DNA from: a virus
Strand: one strand, 5' to 3'
Length of the DNA: 64,000 nt
IMG/VR virus record: IMGVR_UViG_3300047558_000077
Location: 108,365 to 172,364 of that record
Below, piece after piece: positions 6,043 to 13,388 of this stretch. A program made the position numbers and the translations under genes. Under the pieces are notes generated by a model. That model had not been told where the DNA came from, searched no databases, and saw nothing but the letters and a program-made list of their open reading frames with translations. Each line of letters opens with the position of its first letter. The first letter of the stretch is position 1.

Positions 6043-7265
6043 TGTCTTATCAGTTCGTGCAAGGTCGTGGTGCGCCGCTCAAGATGTGGTGCGAAGGTGT
6101 TGAGGTCGAGGACGATGCTCGTACCCAGTTAGAGAACATAGCGTCCTTGCCGTTCGTGTATAAGCATGTGGCGGTGATGCCGGATGTTCACTTGGGTAAG
6201 GGTGCTACGGTTGGTTCGGTTATCGCTACCAAGGGTGCGGTAGTTCCGGCGGCTGTTGGTGTTGATATCGGTTGCGGTATGATGGCAGTTCGGTTGTCTC
6301 TAAAGGCAAACGACTTGCCGGACAATCTTGCTTCGCTTCGTTCTCATATCGAGTCCGTAGTGCCGCATGGTCGCACGGACAACGGCGGTAAGAACGACAA
6401 GGGAACGTGGCTTGACCGCATTCCGAACTCGGCTTCAAATGCTTGGTTGTCTTTGTGTAGCCGTTATGATGCTATAGTGGCAAAGCACCCGAAGATTGCG
6501 TCTCATAAGACTTTTGAGTTTATGGGCACTCTCGGCACGGGCAACCACTTTATCGAGTTGTGTCTGGACGAGGACGATTATGTGTGGGTAATGCTACACT
6601 CTGGTTCTCGTGGTGTAGGTAACAAGATCGGTCAGTATTTCATCGAGGCTGCTCGCAAGGAGATGGAGCGATATCATATCCTGCCGTATCTGCCGGATAA
6701 GGACTTGTCCTATTTGGTAGAGCATACCACGCTATTCGATGATTATGTTGAAGCAGTATCCTGGGCACAGGAGTTTGCTGCTCTCAACCGTCAGGTGATG
6801 ATGGATGCGGTGCTTGATGTTCTGCGTCAGCGTTTGCCGTCGTTTGTCGTGTCTGATGAAAAGGCTGTGAACTGCCACCACAACTATATCTCCAAGGAAA
6901 ACCACTTTGGAGAAAATGTGTTTGTGACCCGTAAGGGTGCGGTTCGTGCCCGTGAAGGCGATCTTGGTATCATACCGGGTTCTATGGGCACGGGTTCGTT
7001 TATCGTTCGTGGTCTTGGTAATCAGGAGTCGTTTTGTTCGTGTTCTCATGGTGCTGGTCGTCGTATGTCCCGCAATGCGGCTCGTAAGGCTATCACGCTA
7101 GATGATCATATCAAGGCGACCGAGGGTATTGAGTGCCGTAAGGACGTAGATGTGATTGACGAATCGCCGGCTGCTTACAAGGATATCGGTGCGGTCATGG
7201 CTGCACAGGATGACCTTGTTGAGATTGTCCACCGATTGCGTCAGGTTCTAAACGTAAAGGGATAA
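6042..7265 (+). CDS. rtcB: RtcB RNA-splicing ligase (GTP- and Mn-dependent)
   Basis: 407 residues, the usual size. RtcB joins 2',3'-cyclic phosphate and 5'-OH RNA ends. The whole active site is visible: MPDVHLGKGATVGSV (47-60), VGVDIGCGM with D75 and C78, GTGNHF with H169, LHSGSRGVGN with H186, NCHHNY (278-282), GSMGTGSFIVRG, and CSHGAGRRMSR with H336, equivalent to the guanylylated histidine. No archease gene is seen. In phages it probably repairs RNAs cut by host anticodon nucleases or similar defences; that role is inference. It ends the operon of tiny genes beginning at 4832. Confidence 0.96.
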   Translation: MSYQFVQGRGAPLKMWCEGVEVEDDARTQLENIASLPFVYKHVAVMPDVHLGKGATVGSVIATKGAVVPAAVGVDIGCGMMAVRLSLKANDLPDNLASLRSHIESVVPHGRTDNGGKNDKGTWLDRIPNSASNAWLSLCSRYDAIVAKHPKIASHKTFEFMGTLGTGNHFIELCLDEDDYVWVMLHSGSRGVGNKIGQYFIEAARKEMERYHILPYLPDKDLSYLVEHTTLFDDYVEAVSWAQEFAALNRQVMMDAVLDVLRQRLPSFVVSDEKAVNCHHNYISKENHFGENVFVTRKGAVRAREGDLGIIPGSMGTGSFIVRGLGNQESFCSCSHGAGRRMSRNAARKAITLDDHIKATEGIECRKDVDVIDESPAAYKDIGAVMAAQDDLVEIVHRLRQVLNVKG

Positions 7266-7267
7266 AA

Positions 7268-7384
7268 ATGAAACGCAAGAATGTAAACCCAGTGGCTAAG
7301 GCGTTACGTCTTGGTGTATGTAAACCTAAGGTGATTGTAGACAGGAAAACTGTATACAATCGCAAAAGGCTACCAAAACTATAG
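7268..7384 (+). CDS. Tiny conserved basic phage protein (NPVAKAL type, 38 aa)
   Basis: Two nt after the rtcB stop. It encodes MKRKNVNPVAKALRLGVCKP and a tail VIVDRKTVYNRKRLPKL. The pattern 'NPVAKxL...VVxDxKxxYxRKR' recurs in tiny proteins of many unrelated phages and prophages; function is unknown. The coding sequence contains a 12-bp inverted repeat (7333-7344 with 7350-7361), so its mRNA can form a hairpin. Confidence 0.65.
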   Translation: MKRKNVNPVAKALRLGVCKPKVIVDRKTVYNRKRLPKL

Positions 7385-7544
7385 ACTATAGTGACTTGGT
7401 GTTCTAATATCTCAAAAATACCCCTTCAAGGGCAACCATGCCCTGTCCGAAAAATCGATAGGAAGCACCAGGAGACTTTTCACGGTCTTCTGGTGCTATA
7501 GTCTCTTCCAGACCTCAAAACTCTCCTGGCGTCTCCTGGAGATT
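7385..7544 (+). other. Structured non-coding stretch after rtcB
   Basis: No gene is visible in these 160 bases. They contain a 13-bp hairpin with one G-T pair (AGCACCAGGAGAC 7464-7476, GTCTTCTGGTGCT 7485-7497, 8-nt loop) and the direct repeat CTCCTGGCGTCTCCTGGAG at about 7522-7540. No T-tract follows the hairpin, so it could be a processing site, a small RNA or a rho-independent-like end. The block runs directly into repeat copy C. Confidence 0.6.
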
Positions 7545-7602
7545 GTAAACAGTCTACCAACTCTATAGACTTTAGGTGCGACATCCTGTCGCACCTGTTG
7601 AC
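7545..7602 (+). repeat. Nested inverted-repeat element, copy C
   Basis: Outer arms are GTAAACAG (7545-7552) and CTGTTGAC (7595-7602), 7 of 8 paired and 42 nt apart. Inner stems are AGTCTA/TAGACT and a perfect 9-bp hairpin GGTGCGACA, loop TCC, TGTCGCACC (about 7574-7594). It lies 17 nt upstream (TTGACA to -35) of the promoter at 7615, the same distance as in copies A and D. Confidence 0.85.
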
Positions 7603-7614
7603 ATACGATTTCTC

Positions 7615-7643
7615 TTGCTTCTTCCGTTCCGTTGTGCTACTAT
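7615..7643 (+). promoter_or_regulatory. Sigma-70 promoter of the Gp88-type operon
   Basis: TTGCTT (7615-7620), spacer CTTCCGTTCCGTTGTGC (17 nt, nearly identical to the spacers at 4157 and 4782), TACTAT (7638-7643). The leader ends with GAAAGGAACAAAATG, the same ribosome-site context as at 4832. Confidence 0.78.
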
Positions 7644-7669
7644 ATCCGCATAATGTTGAAAGGAACAAA

Positions 7670-8311
7670 ATGATCAATCTCTCCAAGGCCTCTAAAATGC
7701 CTGCTAAGTCCTGGTCGCTTCAAGCGGGTTCGACCTGTCCGGGTTCTATCGATCCCGTTACCAAGCAGCCGCTTCCTGTTTGTGCGGGTTGTTATGCAAA
7801 AGATGGCATGTATAATATGCCAAACGTCAAGTCGGTTCGTGACGCTAATCGAGAAGATTGGAAGCGTGCCGAATGGGTCGATGAAATGGTTGCTTTGCTT
7901 AAAAAGCAAAAGTATTTCCGTTGGTTCGACTCGGGAGACGTTTATCATCCGGCTCTTGCTTTCAAAATCTTTCTGGTTATGCAAAAGACTCCGCATGTGA
8001 AGCATTGGCTTCCTACCAAGTCTTATAACATTCCGAAGATCCGTGCTATTCTTGATCAGATGAAAATGCTTCCGAATGCATCTGTTCGATATTCGTCTCC
8101 GTCTATTACGGGTGAATTTAATAGCGAACATGGCTCCACTGTTATCGCATATGCCGATGATGAAACGACCGCTACGGTCTGTGGTGCTTATTCTCGGAAT
8201 GGCAAGTGTGGCGATTGCCGTGCTTGCTGGGATACGAATGTTAAGGTTGTCGCTTATCCCGCACATGGTCGTCGTATGATGTCCAAAGTCCGTAAAATGA
8301 AAGCAGCCTAA
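7670..8311 (+). CDS. Gp88-type (mycobacteriophage gene product 88) protein
   Basis: 213 residues from ATG 7670, selected for the GAAAGGA ribosome site; the longer frame to 7598 would start upstream of the promoter -10. The cysteine pattern is conspicuous: STCPGS, CAGCYAKDG, and a C-terminal cluster CGAYSRNGKCGDCRAC, with WFDSGDVYHPA in the middle. This pattern resembles the Gp88 family found in many phages, whose biochemical role is unknown; the cysteines suggest a metal or Fe-S site. Assigned from memory of the family. Confidence 0.7.
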   Translation: MINLSKASKMPAKSWSLQAGSTCPGSIDPVTKQPLPVCAGCYAKDGMYNMPNVKSVRDANREDWKRAEWVDEMVALLKKQKYFRWFDSGDVYHPALAFKIFLVMQKTPHVKHWLPTKSYNIPKIRAILDQMKMLPNASVRYSSPSITGEFNSEHGSTVIAYADDETTATVCGAYSRNGKCGDCRACWDTNVKVVAYPAHGRRMMSKVRKMKAA

Positions 8312-8322
8312 GGAGGATTAAT

Positions 8323-8529
8323 ATGTCACGCATATCTGATCTGATTATTCAAGCAGAGAACCTCGTTATTGAGGCTATGGGCGTTTCGGGTATTATGACC
8401 GACCGTGATGTTCTCGAATATGTAAATGACCGTATGCCTATTTACGTCGATATGCATTTTGTCGAGAGTGTCCTTGACAAGTATTTCGGCGATGACTGGT
8501 ATGGCGGCGATATTCGCTCTTATAATTGA
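8323..8529 (+). CDS. Small hypothetical protein (68 aa)
   Basis: Strong ribosome site AAGGAGGATTAAT. All-helical, acidic protein (SDLIIQAENLVIEAMG, then DVLEYVNDRMP). No recognised domain. Same strand and tight spacing as its neighbours. Confidence 0.6.
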   Translation: MSRISDLIIQAENLVIEAMGVSGIMTDRDVLEYVNDRMPIYVDMHFVESVLDKYFGDDWYGGDIRSYN

Positions 8530-8538
8530 GGTGATGAA

Positions 8539-8781
8539 ATGTCGTGTAGATGGCATTCATTCTATGAAAATGGACGCCTAAGGATTTATCTTTCCCATGA
8601 ATCGCTCGAAGACCTGGAAAATAGTCTTTGTCAAGGTTTCTTTGTAGCATACGGCACTTCGCCGAATGGCGGTCCGTCAGATTGTATCTGGTATGTGCCT
8701 AACACCATAATGCAACAGGAAGGAATTTTCGCTTATGAAAACCCGAGAATATACCAACAAGATTATCGAAATGGTCGATGA
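8539..8781 (+). CDS. Small hypothetical protein (80 aa)
   Basis: Preceded by GAGGTGATGAA. Encodes MSCRWHSFYENGRLRIYLSH, a beta-rich aromatic protein with GTSPNGGPSDCIWYVPN in the middle. The last 47 bases overlap the next gene in another frame, so either the C-terminus is genuinely shared DNA or one of the two starts is later. Function unknown. Confidence 0.5.
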   Translation: MSCRWHSFYENGRLRIYLSHESLEDLENSLCQGFFVAYGTSPNGGPSDCIWYVPNTIMQQEGIFAYENPRIYQQDYRNGR

Positions 8782-8953
8782 AGGTCTAATCGATCGGGAT
8801 ATTCTTATTCGTGATCTTCTAAACTATATGTCCGAGTCCGATGTTGAAAACTTTTATGACCAGTATTATGGTTATGAGGACGAGGACGATGAATTGGATG
8901 ATGGTCAGCCGTCGGAAATGGACGAATGGCACGACTATGACCCAGGATGCTGA
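8735..8953 (+). CDS. Small acidic protein (72 aa)
   Basis: Start ATG 8735 has AGGAAGGA 10 nt upstream. The N-terminal helix KTREYTNKIIEMVDEGLID is followed by an extremely acidic stretch (YEDEDDELDDG) and ends DYDPGC. Acidic, DNA-mimic-like composition is common in small phage effectors, but function is unknown. It overlaps the preceding gene by 47 nt and is followed by repeat copy D. Confidence 0.55.
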   Translation: MKTREYTNKIIEMVDEGLIDRDILIRDLLNYMSESDVENFYDQYYGYEDEDDELDDGQPSEMDEWHDYDPGC

Positions 8954-8967
8954 CTGTAAACGAGAGA

Positions 8968-9029
8968 ATGTCAACAGTCTACCGACTTTATAGAATATGG
9001 ATGCGTCACCCTGTCGCACCTGTTGACAT
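8968..9029 (+). repeat. Nested inverted-repeat element, copy D
   Basis: Perfect 10-bp outer arms ATGTCAACAG (8968-8977) and CTGTTGACAT (9020-9029), 42 nt apart as in A and C. Inner hairpins are TCTA/TAGA and TGCGTCA/TGTCGCA (one mismatch). TTGACA within the right arm is 17 nt before the -35 at 9040. Confidence 0.83.
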
Positions 9030-9039
9030 ACCTTTTCGC

Positions 9040-9068
9040 TTGCAATCTGTCCTTACTTGTGTTATCCT
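9040..9068 (+). promoter_or_regulatory. Sigma-70 promoter of the winged-helix gene
   Basis: TTGCAA (9040-9045), 17-nt spacer, TATCCT (9063-9068). The spacer differs from the other three promoters, but spacing and position relative to the repeat element are the same. The gene follows at 9099 with ACAGGAG as ribosome site. Confidence 0.7.
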
Positions 9069-9098
9069 TAGTCATCAAATCGAAACAGGAGTTTTAAT

Positions 9099-9641
9099 AT
9101 GCCCCGTACCGCTCAATCTAATGGTATCAAACCCTACCTGCGTGCCCTTGCCGTTATCAAGCTCGGTGTTCCTGTGACCCCGACCGAGATTAACGAGCAT
9201 GTTGGCACCGGTGACTATGCTGCAAAGTATATCTCTTTTCTTCGCAATCGCAACGGCTTCGAGTTTACCATTCAGAAAGATGGTCGCAAGGTCGTTTCTT
9301 ATACCTTGATCAAGGAACCGGCTGATGCCGAGGCCTTGCGTAATCTAATGCCAAAGGCCGCTAAGTCTAAGGCGCCTAAGGTTGCTAAGACTTCTGCTCC
9401 CAAGGTCGTGGTTGCTCCTGCTCCTAAGGCTGCTAAGACTAAAGCGCCTAAGAAGGTTGCGGCTAAGAAGTCTGTTGCCGATATCAAGGCAGCTAATCTT
9501 GCTAAACTCAAGGCAGTTGGTCAGCGTTTCAAGGCTGATCAGGTTCAGGTTCTGACCGAAGCGCCTGCGTCCACTTCGTTTAGCATTGACAACGACTGGG
9601 ACTCGGTCGAAGGTCTTGACCTCAAGAACCTCATTGGATAA
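9099..9641 (+). CDS. Helix-turn-helix protein with histone H1-like Lys/Ala/Pro tail
   Basis: 180 residues. Residues about 10-72 look like a winged helix: LRALAVIKLGVPVTPTEINE, a recognition-type helix DYAAKYISFLRNRNG, then a wing FTIQKDGRKVVSYTL. Residues about 84-128 are repeats of A, K and P (KAAKSKAPKVAKTSAPKV and similar), as in H1 or HU-extension tails. The C-terminus is acidic and hydrophobic (WDSVEGLDLKNLIG). It probably binds phage or host DNA, possibly as a nucleoid-type or transcription-modulating protein. It is first in an operon with its own promoter, which fits high expression. Confidence 0.65.
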   Translation: MPRTAQSNGIKPYLRALAVIKLGVPVTPTEINEHVGTGDYAAKYISFLRNRNGFEFTIQKDGRKVVSYTLIKEPADAEALRNLMPKAAKSKAPKVAKTSAPKVVVAPAPKAAKTKAPKKVAAKKSVADIKAANLAKLKAVGQRFKADQVQVLTEAPASTSFSIDNDWDSVEGLDLKNLIG

Positions 9642-9652
9642 GGAGTGCTAAT

Positions 9653-9907
9653 ATGGCATATGTTCGTATTGATATGGACGACATTGAAACAGAGGATTTG
9701 GTCGAGGAACTGGAGGATCGTGGTTATACTATGATTGAGCCTGGTGGTGAACATGAAAATGTAGAAACAATCAAGCGCATGGAAGATGATATCTATAATC
9801 TCTATCGTGATTATGTTCAATGGGCAGGTAATAAGTCGTCTTGTAGTTCCTTCGAGAGTGCCATAAAACGCTTCTTTGAGAAGCATACTAATAAGATTGT
9901 ATCCTAA
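9653..9907 (+). CDS. Small acidic conserved phage protein (84 aa)
   Basis: The N-terminus VRIDMDDIETEDLVEELEDR recurs in small phage proteins of unknown function ('DIxTEDLVEELExRG'). The rest is helical, with CSSFESAIKRFFEKH at the end. Ribosome site AAGGAGTGCTAAT. Confidence 0.6.
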   Translation: MAYVRIDMDDIETEDLVEELEDRGYTMIEPGGEHENVETIKRMEDDIYNLYRDYVQWAGNKSSCSSFESAIKRFFEKHTNKIVS

Positions 9908-9917
9908 GGAGAAACAA

Positions 9918-10280
9918 ATGGCCCGTCTCAAAATCAAATATAAAAATACTCTGGTTTTGCGTGGGTCAAATGTTTATGTGCCTGATCATAGCGTATATGT
10001 CGGTCGTGTCGTAAAGCCACGGCCGTCTTGGCTTTCCAAAGACGAATTTCTTTTCACCACTGGTGATATTGACTCGCCTGTCCGTATTCTTGATAAGAAA
10101 AACATTATTGAGGCGTGGGTGTCACATAAGAATGTTGATGATGGTGTGACACTTGTTCCTGGTGAAAAGCGACCGTATGTTGTGACTCGTGGTCCATTCG
10201 GTCGTTATTCGTGTAACTGTACCGCATATGGCTATCGGCAGCGGTGTTCTCATATTGATGGAGTGAAACATGGGTCTTGA
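9918..10280 (+). CDS. SWIM zinc-finger protein
   Basis: 120 residues from ATG 9918 (AAGGAGAAACAA upstream); the longer frame from 9876 lies inside the previous gene. The C-terminal segment YSCNCTAYGYRQRCSHIDG has the CxC...CxH spacing of a SWIM zinc finger, a DNA/protein-binding module. The N-terminus is a beta-rich, basic domain. Partner unknown. Overlaps the next start. Confidence 0.7.
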   Translation: MARLKIKYKNTLVLRGSNVYVPDHSVYVGRVVKPRPSWLSKDEFLFTTGDIDSPVRILDKKNIIEAWVSHKNVDDGVTLVPGEKRPYVVTRGPFGRYSCNCTAYGYRQRCSHIDGVKHGS

Positions 10281-10701
10281 TATGAATCTTTATGGTGAAA
10301 AGATTATTTGTGGTTCGGAGGCGGCCCCGGAGGCAGCCCTCGAAGATGGATTTCCTCTTTCATCTAAAATTCTTGACTTGGGATATTGGCGTAAACATCC
10401 CAATCTTCATGGTTACATCGTTGATACTTTCGCTGATGGTAAAGACGAATGCCAGCGTATTTATTTGGACGAGAATGAACTCCAAAAGATCATAGAAGCA
10501 TTAGAAAACGATGCTATCTATGATGAACCTGTTACGGGTTTCTTCTTCGGCAAATCTTACTTTCCTGGTGAGAAAGATGAATATAGTTCTTATGAAGAAC
10601 AGAAGTCCCGTGATATAGATATCTTCACAAAGGCACTCAATTGGATTCAGAATAATCCTTCTAAAGAGTGGCGAAATCTGTATTATCAGGCATCGTGGTG
10701 A
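10270..10701 (+). CDS. Conserved phage protein (MGLDM...YWRK family)
   Basis: 143 residues. It begins MGLDMNLYGEK and contains LGYWRKHPNLHGYIVDTF, a pattern ('GLDMYLxxxxYWRKxNxIHxWFV') common in phage and bacterial hypothetical proteins of unknown activity. Conserved Trp/Arg/Lys/His residues suggest a small-molecule or nucleotide pocket. It overlaps the SWIM gene by 11 nt. Confidence 0.65.
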   Translation: MGLDMNLYGEKIICGSEAAPEAALEDGFPLSSKILDLGYWRKHPNLHGYIVDTFADGKDECQRIYLDENELQKIIEALENDAIYDEPVTGFFFGKSYFPGEKDEYSSYEEQKSRDIDIFTKALNWIQNNPSKEWRNLYYQASW

Positions 10702-10705
10702 TAAT

Positions 10706-10834
10706 ATGTGGGACATTCACTGGATATGGAACCCTCGACATTGGGCGGTTCATAAAGTAACAAGATTCAATGGCGGCCGCCCCTATGAAAGTTATAGATT
10801 CGGTCCACTGTTTATCAGGAGATTTTGGAAATGA
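10706..10834 (+). CDS. Small basic aromatic protein (42 aa)
   Basis: Short frame filling the gap between two genes: MWDIHWIWNPRHWAVHKVTR then GPLFIRRFWK. It is unusually rich in Trp and Arg, so it may bind membranes. The stop overlaps the next ATG (AAATGA). Confidence 0.4.
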   Translation: MWDIHWIWNPRHWAVHKVTRFNGGRPYESYRFGPLFIRRFWK

Positions 10835-11244
10835 AAATACACAATGAAAGTTCCTGGCTAAACTGTGATGGCATCGCCATGGCAGAAAAGATGTATAATG
10901 CCAAGTATGTGTTCGAGTCCTGCTTAAAGACGAAAGATGGTGGTTGGTGTAATATGCCAGTCGCTATCTTCTATACTGAAAAGGCCCACCCAGAAGGTTC
11001 AAACTATTTTGGATTGTATCGCACAGACTATGGTGATCTAATGATCACAGACGGTATCTCTGCTACCGAACCATTTGATGCTTTACAGGTAGGTGAAGAT
11101 ATTATCTATTCTCGTTATCGTCACGATTGTCGTGAGTTTAATGGTGCGATGGTTGATGGTGGTCGAGATTACTTCAAGACCAATATGAAGGGCACTCCTG
11201 TCAAACTACAGGTTGTTGGTGATCATTTGGAGGTGGTGAAATGA
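10831..11244 (+). CDS. Conserved phage protein of unknown function (137 aa)
   Basis: Starts at ATG 10831 rather than the TTG at 10825, with AGGAGATTTTGGAA upstream. Conserved-looking motifs are NMPVAIFYTEKAHPEGSNYF, GDLMITDG and YSRYRHDC. The pattern is familiar from phage hypothetical proteins, but no activity is known to me. ATGA overlap with the next gene. Confidence 0.6.
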   Translation: MKIHNESSWLNCDGIAMAEKMYNAKYVFESCLKTKDGGWCNMPVAIFYTEKAHPEGSNYFGLYRTDYGDLMITDGISATEPFDALQVGEDIIYSRYRHDCREFNGAMVDGGRDYFKTNMKGTPVKLQVVGDHLEVVK

Positions 11245-11459
11245 AGATTAAACATTCAGTTGAATTAGACTTCGATTCTGTTAGTGAATTGATTCGTAAA
11301 AGTCTAATGTATGATTATGAAATCAATAGCAAACCTGATAAATTTGATTGTTCAGATGATGTTATTGAACCGGATCATGAGTTTCTAAGATGTTTAGAAG
11401 TTGTGATTCAGTATTATTGTAGTTGTTCTCAGTTCGAAGAATGGAAAAAGAATAGATAA
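11241..11459 (+). CDS. Small hypothetical protein (72 aa)
   Basis: Helical, acidic, with four cysteines (C38, C51, C61, C63). Coupled to the upstream gene by ATGA. No recognised family. Confidence 0.5.
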   Translation: MKIKHSVELDFDSVSELIRKSLMYDYEINSKPDKFDCSDDVIEPDHEFLRCLEVVIQYYCSCSQFEEWKKNR

Positions 11460-11542
11460 CCGATTATCATGGAGCTCCTGAATCATCGCTAATTATTTGG
11501 CTTCATGATGCCCATGATAGAAACCCTTTAAGGAGAAAGTAA

Positions 11543-11686
11543 ATGAAACTGGCATGGCTTTGCTATCATCTAATAGAGAACACTGGAAAACTGGAATACG
11601 ATAAACCTGAAATTCTGTTCTATGAACCAGACCGTTATCTTTATGATAAGGTTGTTCCAATCGTATATGCGGAGATTGTAGAATGA
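11543..11686 (+). CDS. Small hypothetical protein (47 aa)
   Basis: AAGGAGAAAGTAA precedes ATG 11543. MKLAWLCYHLIENTGKLEYD and YEPDRYLYDKVVPIVYAEIV form a short alternating alpha/beta pattern. The stop overlaps the ligase start (ATGA), so it is translationally coupled to the ligase. Confidence 0.5.
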   Translation: MKLAWLCYHLIENTGKLEYDKPEILFYEPDRYLYDKVVPIVYAEIVE

Positions 11687-12813
11687 AAACCACCCAGAAA
11701 CTTTACAAGATTGACTCCAACGGTAATGCTCGTGTCTGGTGGATGGAGTATGACAATACCAAGTATCGCACTCATTCAGGTATCGATGGTGGCAAGATTG
11801 TAGTTTCTGGTTGGAAGTATCCAGAGGCCAAGAATGTCGGTCGTGCTAATGAAACATCTGTGAAGGAGCAGGTTGAGTTAGAGGTTATTTCTCAACTCAC
11901 TAAAAAGTCCGCACAAGGCAAGTATCACGCCAGCAAGAATACTGCCGCTAAGGGTGCCAAGTTCTATGAATGTATGCTGGCATCAAAGTATGATCCCAAG
12001 AAGCATAAGAACTTTCCCTATTACTCGCAGCCTAAACTAGATGGCATTCGCTGTCTGGTTTCAAAGGACGGTATGCAGTCTCGCAATGGCAAGCCTATTC
12101 TTTCTTGCCCGCATATTCTTGAGGCGCTTGAACCGTTCTTTGACAAGTATCCTGATGTTGTGCTTGACGGTGAACTGTATAATCACGACCTGAAAAACGA
12201 CTTTGAAAAGATTGTGTCTCTTGTTCGCAAGACTAAGCCAACCACCCACGATTATATCGAGGCATCTAAACTGGTTCAGTATCATATCTATGACTGTATG
12301 ACAGACTATGATTTTGCTGGTCGTAATCAGATGATAGCGGATATATTCGAGACATTTGATTCAAAGTATAGAAAAGAGAACGATCCTATTGGTAGAGTGA
12401 ATACTACTGTAGTTGAAAATGAACACGACATTGAAACAATGCTTGGTCATTATCTTGAACAAGGTTACGAAGGTCAAATGCTTCGTGTTCCTAACTCTCT
12501 GTATGAAGGCAAGCGTTCAAAAGGACTTATCAAGCATAAAGAGTTTGAGGATGACGAGTTTGAAATCGTCTCTATTGAAGAAGGCAAAGGTAACTGGGCA
12601 GGTGCTGCCAAGCGTGTTGAAATCCGTTTGAAAGACGGAACGACACAGTTTTCGGGAGTGCGTGGCTCGTTTGACTTTCTGAAAGAACTGCTGTATAATG
12701 CTAATGATTATATCGGTACGGATGTTACCGTGAGATATCAGAACAAAACGGACGATAACAAACTCCGTTTCCCTGTGATCGTTACATTCTGGAAAGGTAA
12801 GCGTGATGTCTAA
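11683..12813 (+). CDS. ATP-dependent DNA ligase
   Basis: 376 residues. The nucleotidyltransferase motifs are complete: motif I KLDGIR with adenylated K118, motif III SRNGKP, motif IIIa LDGELYNH, motif IV YEGQMLR, and motif V LIKHKEF, followed by an OB-fold domain containing EGKGNWAGAAKRVEIRLKDG. Residues 1-80 resemble a WGR-type domain (VWWMEYDNTKYRTHSG), seen in some phage ligases and in PARPs, which binds nucleic acid ends. It seals nicks during replication and repair. Its size is nearer the T7 ligase (359) than T4 gp30 (487). Confidence 0.93.
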   Translation: MKTTQKLYKIDSNGNARVWWMEYDNTKYRTHSGIDGGKIVVSGWKYPEAKNVGRANETSVKEQVELEVISQLTKKSAQGKYHASKNTAAKGAKFYECMLASKYDPKKHKNFPYYSQPKLDGIRCLVSKDGMQSRNGKPILSCPHILEALEPFFDKYPDVVLDGELYNHDLKNDFEKIVSLVRKTKPTTHDYIEASKLVQYHIYDCMTDYDFAGRNQMIADIFETFDSKYRKENDPIGRVNTTVVENEHDIETMLGHYLEQGYEGQMLRVPNSLYEGKRSKGLIKHKEFEDDEFEIVSIEEGKGNWAGAAKRVEIRLKDGTTQFSGVRGSFDFLKELLYNANDYIGTDVTVRYQNKTDDNKLRFPVIVTFWKGKRDV

Positions 12814-13009
12814 GGACATTGTTTACTACAAACTGGTAAAAGAAACCATTCCTCATAATCCTAATGCTTTTGTAACTGCTGCTGTTTGGTCGTGTGTCCT
12901 TTGTGACGAAACTATTAGCGGTCACAGTGGACCTGGTTCTGGTGAGATTTGTGTGCAATGTGCCGTTGATATTCGCTCAAATAAACTAAAATATAAGCGT
13001 GACCTATGA
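12806..13009 (+). CDS. Small zinc-ribbon protein (67 aa)
   Basis: Two CxxC pairs (CVLCDE and CVQC) 15 residues apart form a likely zinc ribbon. Starts at ATG 12806, overlapping the ligase stop by 8 nt. It could bind nucleic acid or protein; no partner is visible. ATGA overlap with the next gene. Confidence 0.6.
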   Translation: MSKDIVYYKLVKETIPHNPNAFVTAAVWSCVLCDETISGHSGPGSGEICVQCAVDIRSNKLKYKRDL

Positions 13010-13227
13010 CCGAGATTAGAAAGATTGACATTGAACTGGATGAACGTGTGGAGACTGGTCCTCTCCAGTTTGGTGATGACTGGCCCGGCTTATTTATTCG
13101 TGGTGATAATGCCGCTTACTATGCCATGGTGCTTCGTTACCATCTTGATGGTGGTCGTGATGATATCTTTGGTAAAATGGCACTAGAAAGACTCTATAAA
13201 GACCTATCAGGGTGTATAGTGAAATGA
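13006..13227 (+). CDS. Small hypothetical protein (73 aa)
   Basis: MTEIRKIDIELDERVETGPL, then QFGDDWPGLFIRGDNAAYYA and a helical C-terminus. The 'DWPGxFIRGD' core recurs in phage hypothetical proteins; role unknown. Overlaps both neighbours as ATGA. Confidence 0.55.
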   Translation: MTEIRKIDIELDERVETGPLQFGDDWPGLFIRGDNAAYYAMVLRYHLDGGRDDIFGKMALERLYKDLSGCIVK

Positions 13228-13388
13228 TTACCGACTATATGAGACAGATAGCATATAACGAAGGATATAAAGCATACATCGATAACTTTGATTGTAGGGA
13301 TAATCCATATGAAGGTAATAGTGATGAGTTATATTATATGTGGGATGATGGTTGGTGGGATGCTTTTTACGAGGATGAAGCACGATGA
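13224..13388 (+). CDS. Ribosome modulation factor-like small protein (54 aa)
   Basis: The pattern AYNEGYKAYI...DNPYEGNSDELYYMWDDGWW resembles RMF and RMF-like phage proteins ('GxxAxxxGxxxNPY...xxxWxxGW'). RMF dimerises ribosomes in stationary-phase gammaproteobacteria, but RMF-like phage peptides are functionally untested and this copy is acidic rather than basic, so ribosome binding is doubtful. Coupled to both neighbours by 4-nt overlaps. Confidence 0.5.
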   Translation: MITDYMRQIAYNEGYKAYIDNFDCRDNPYEGNSDELYYMWDDGWWDAFYEDEAR

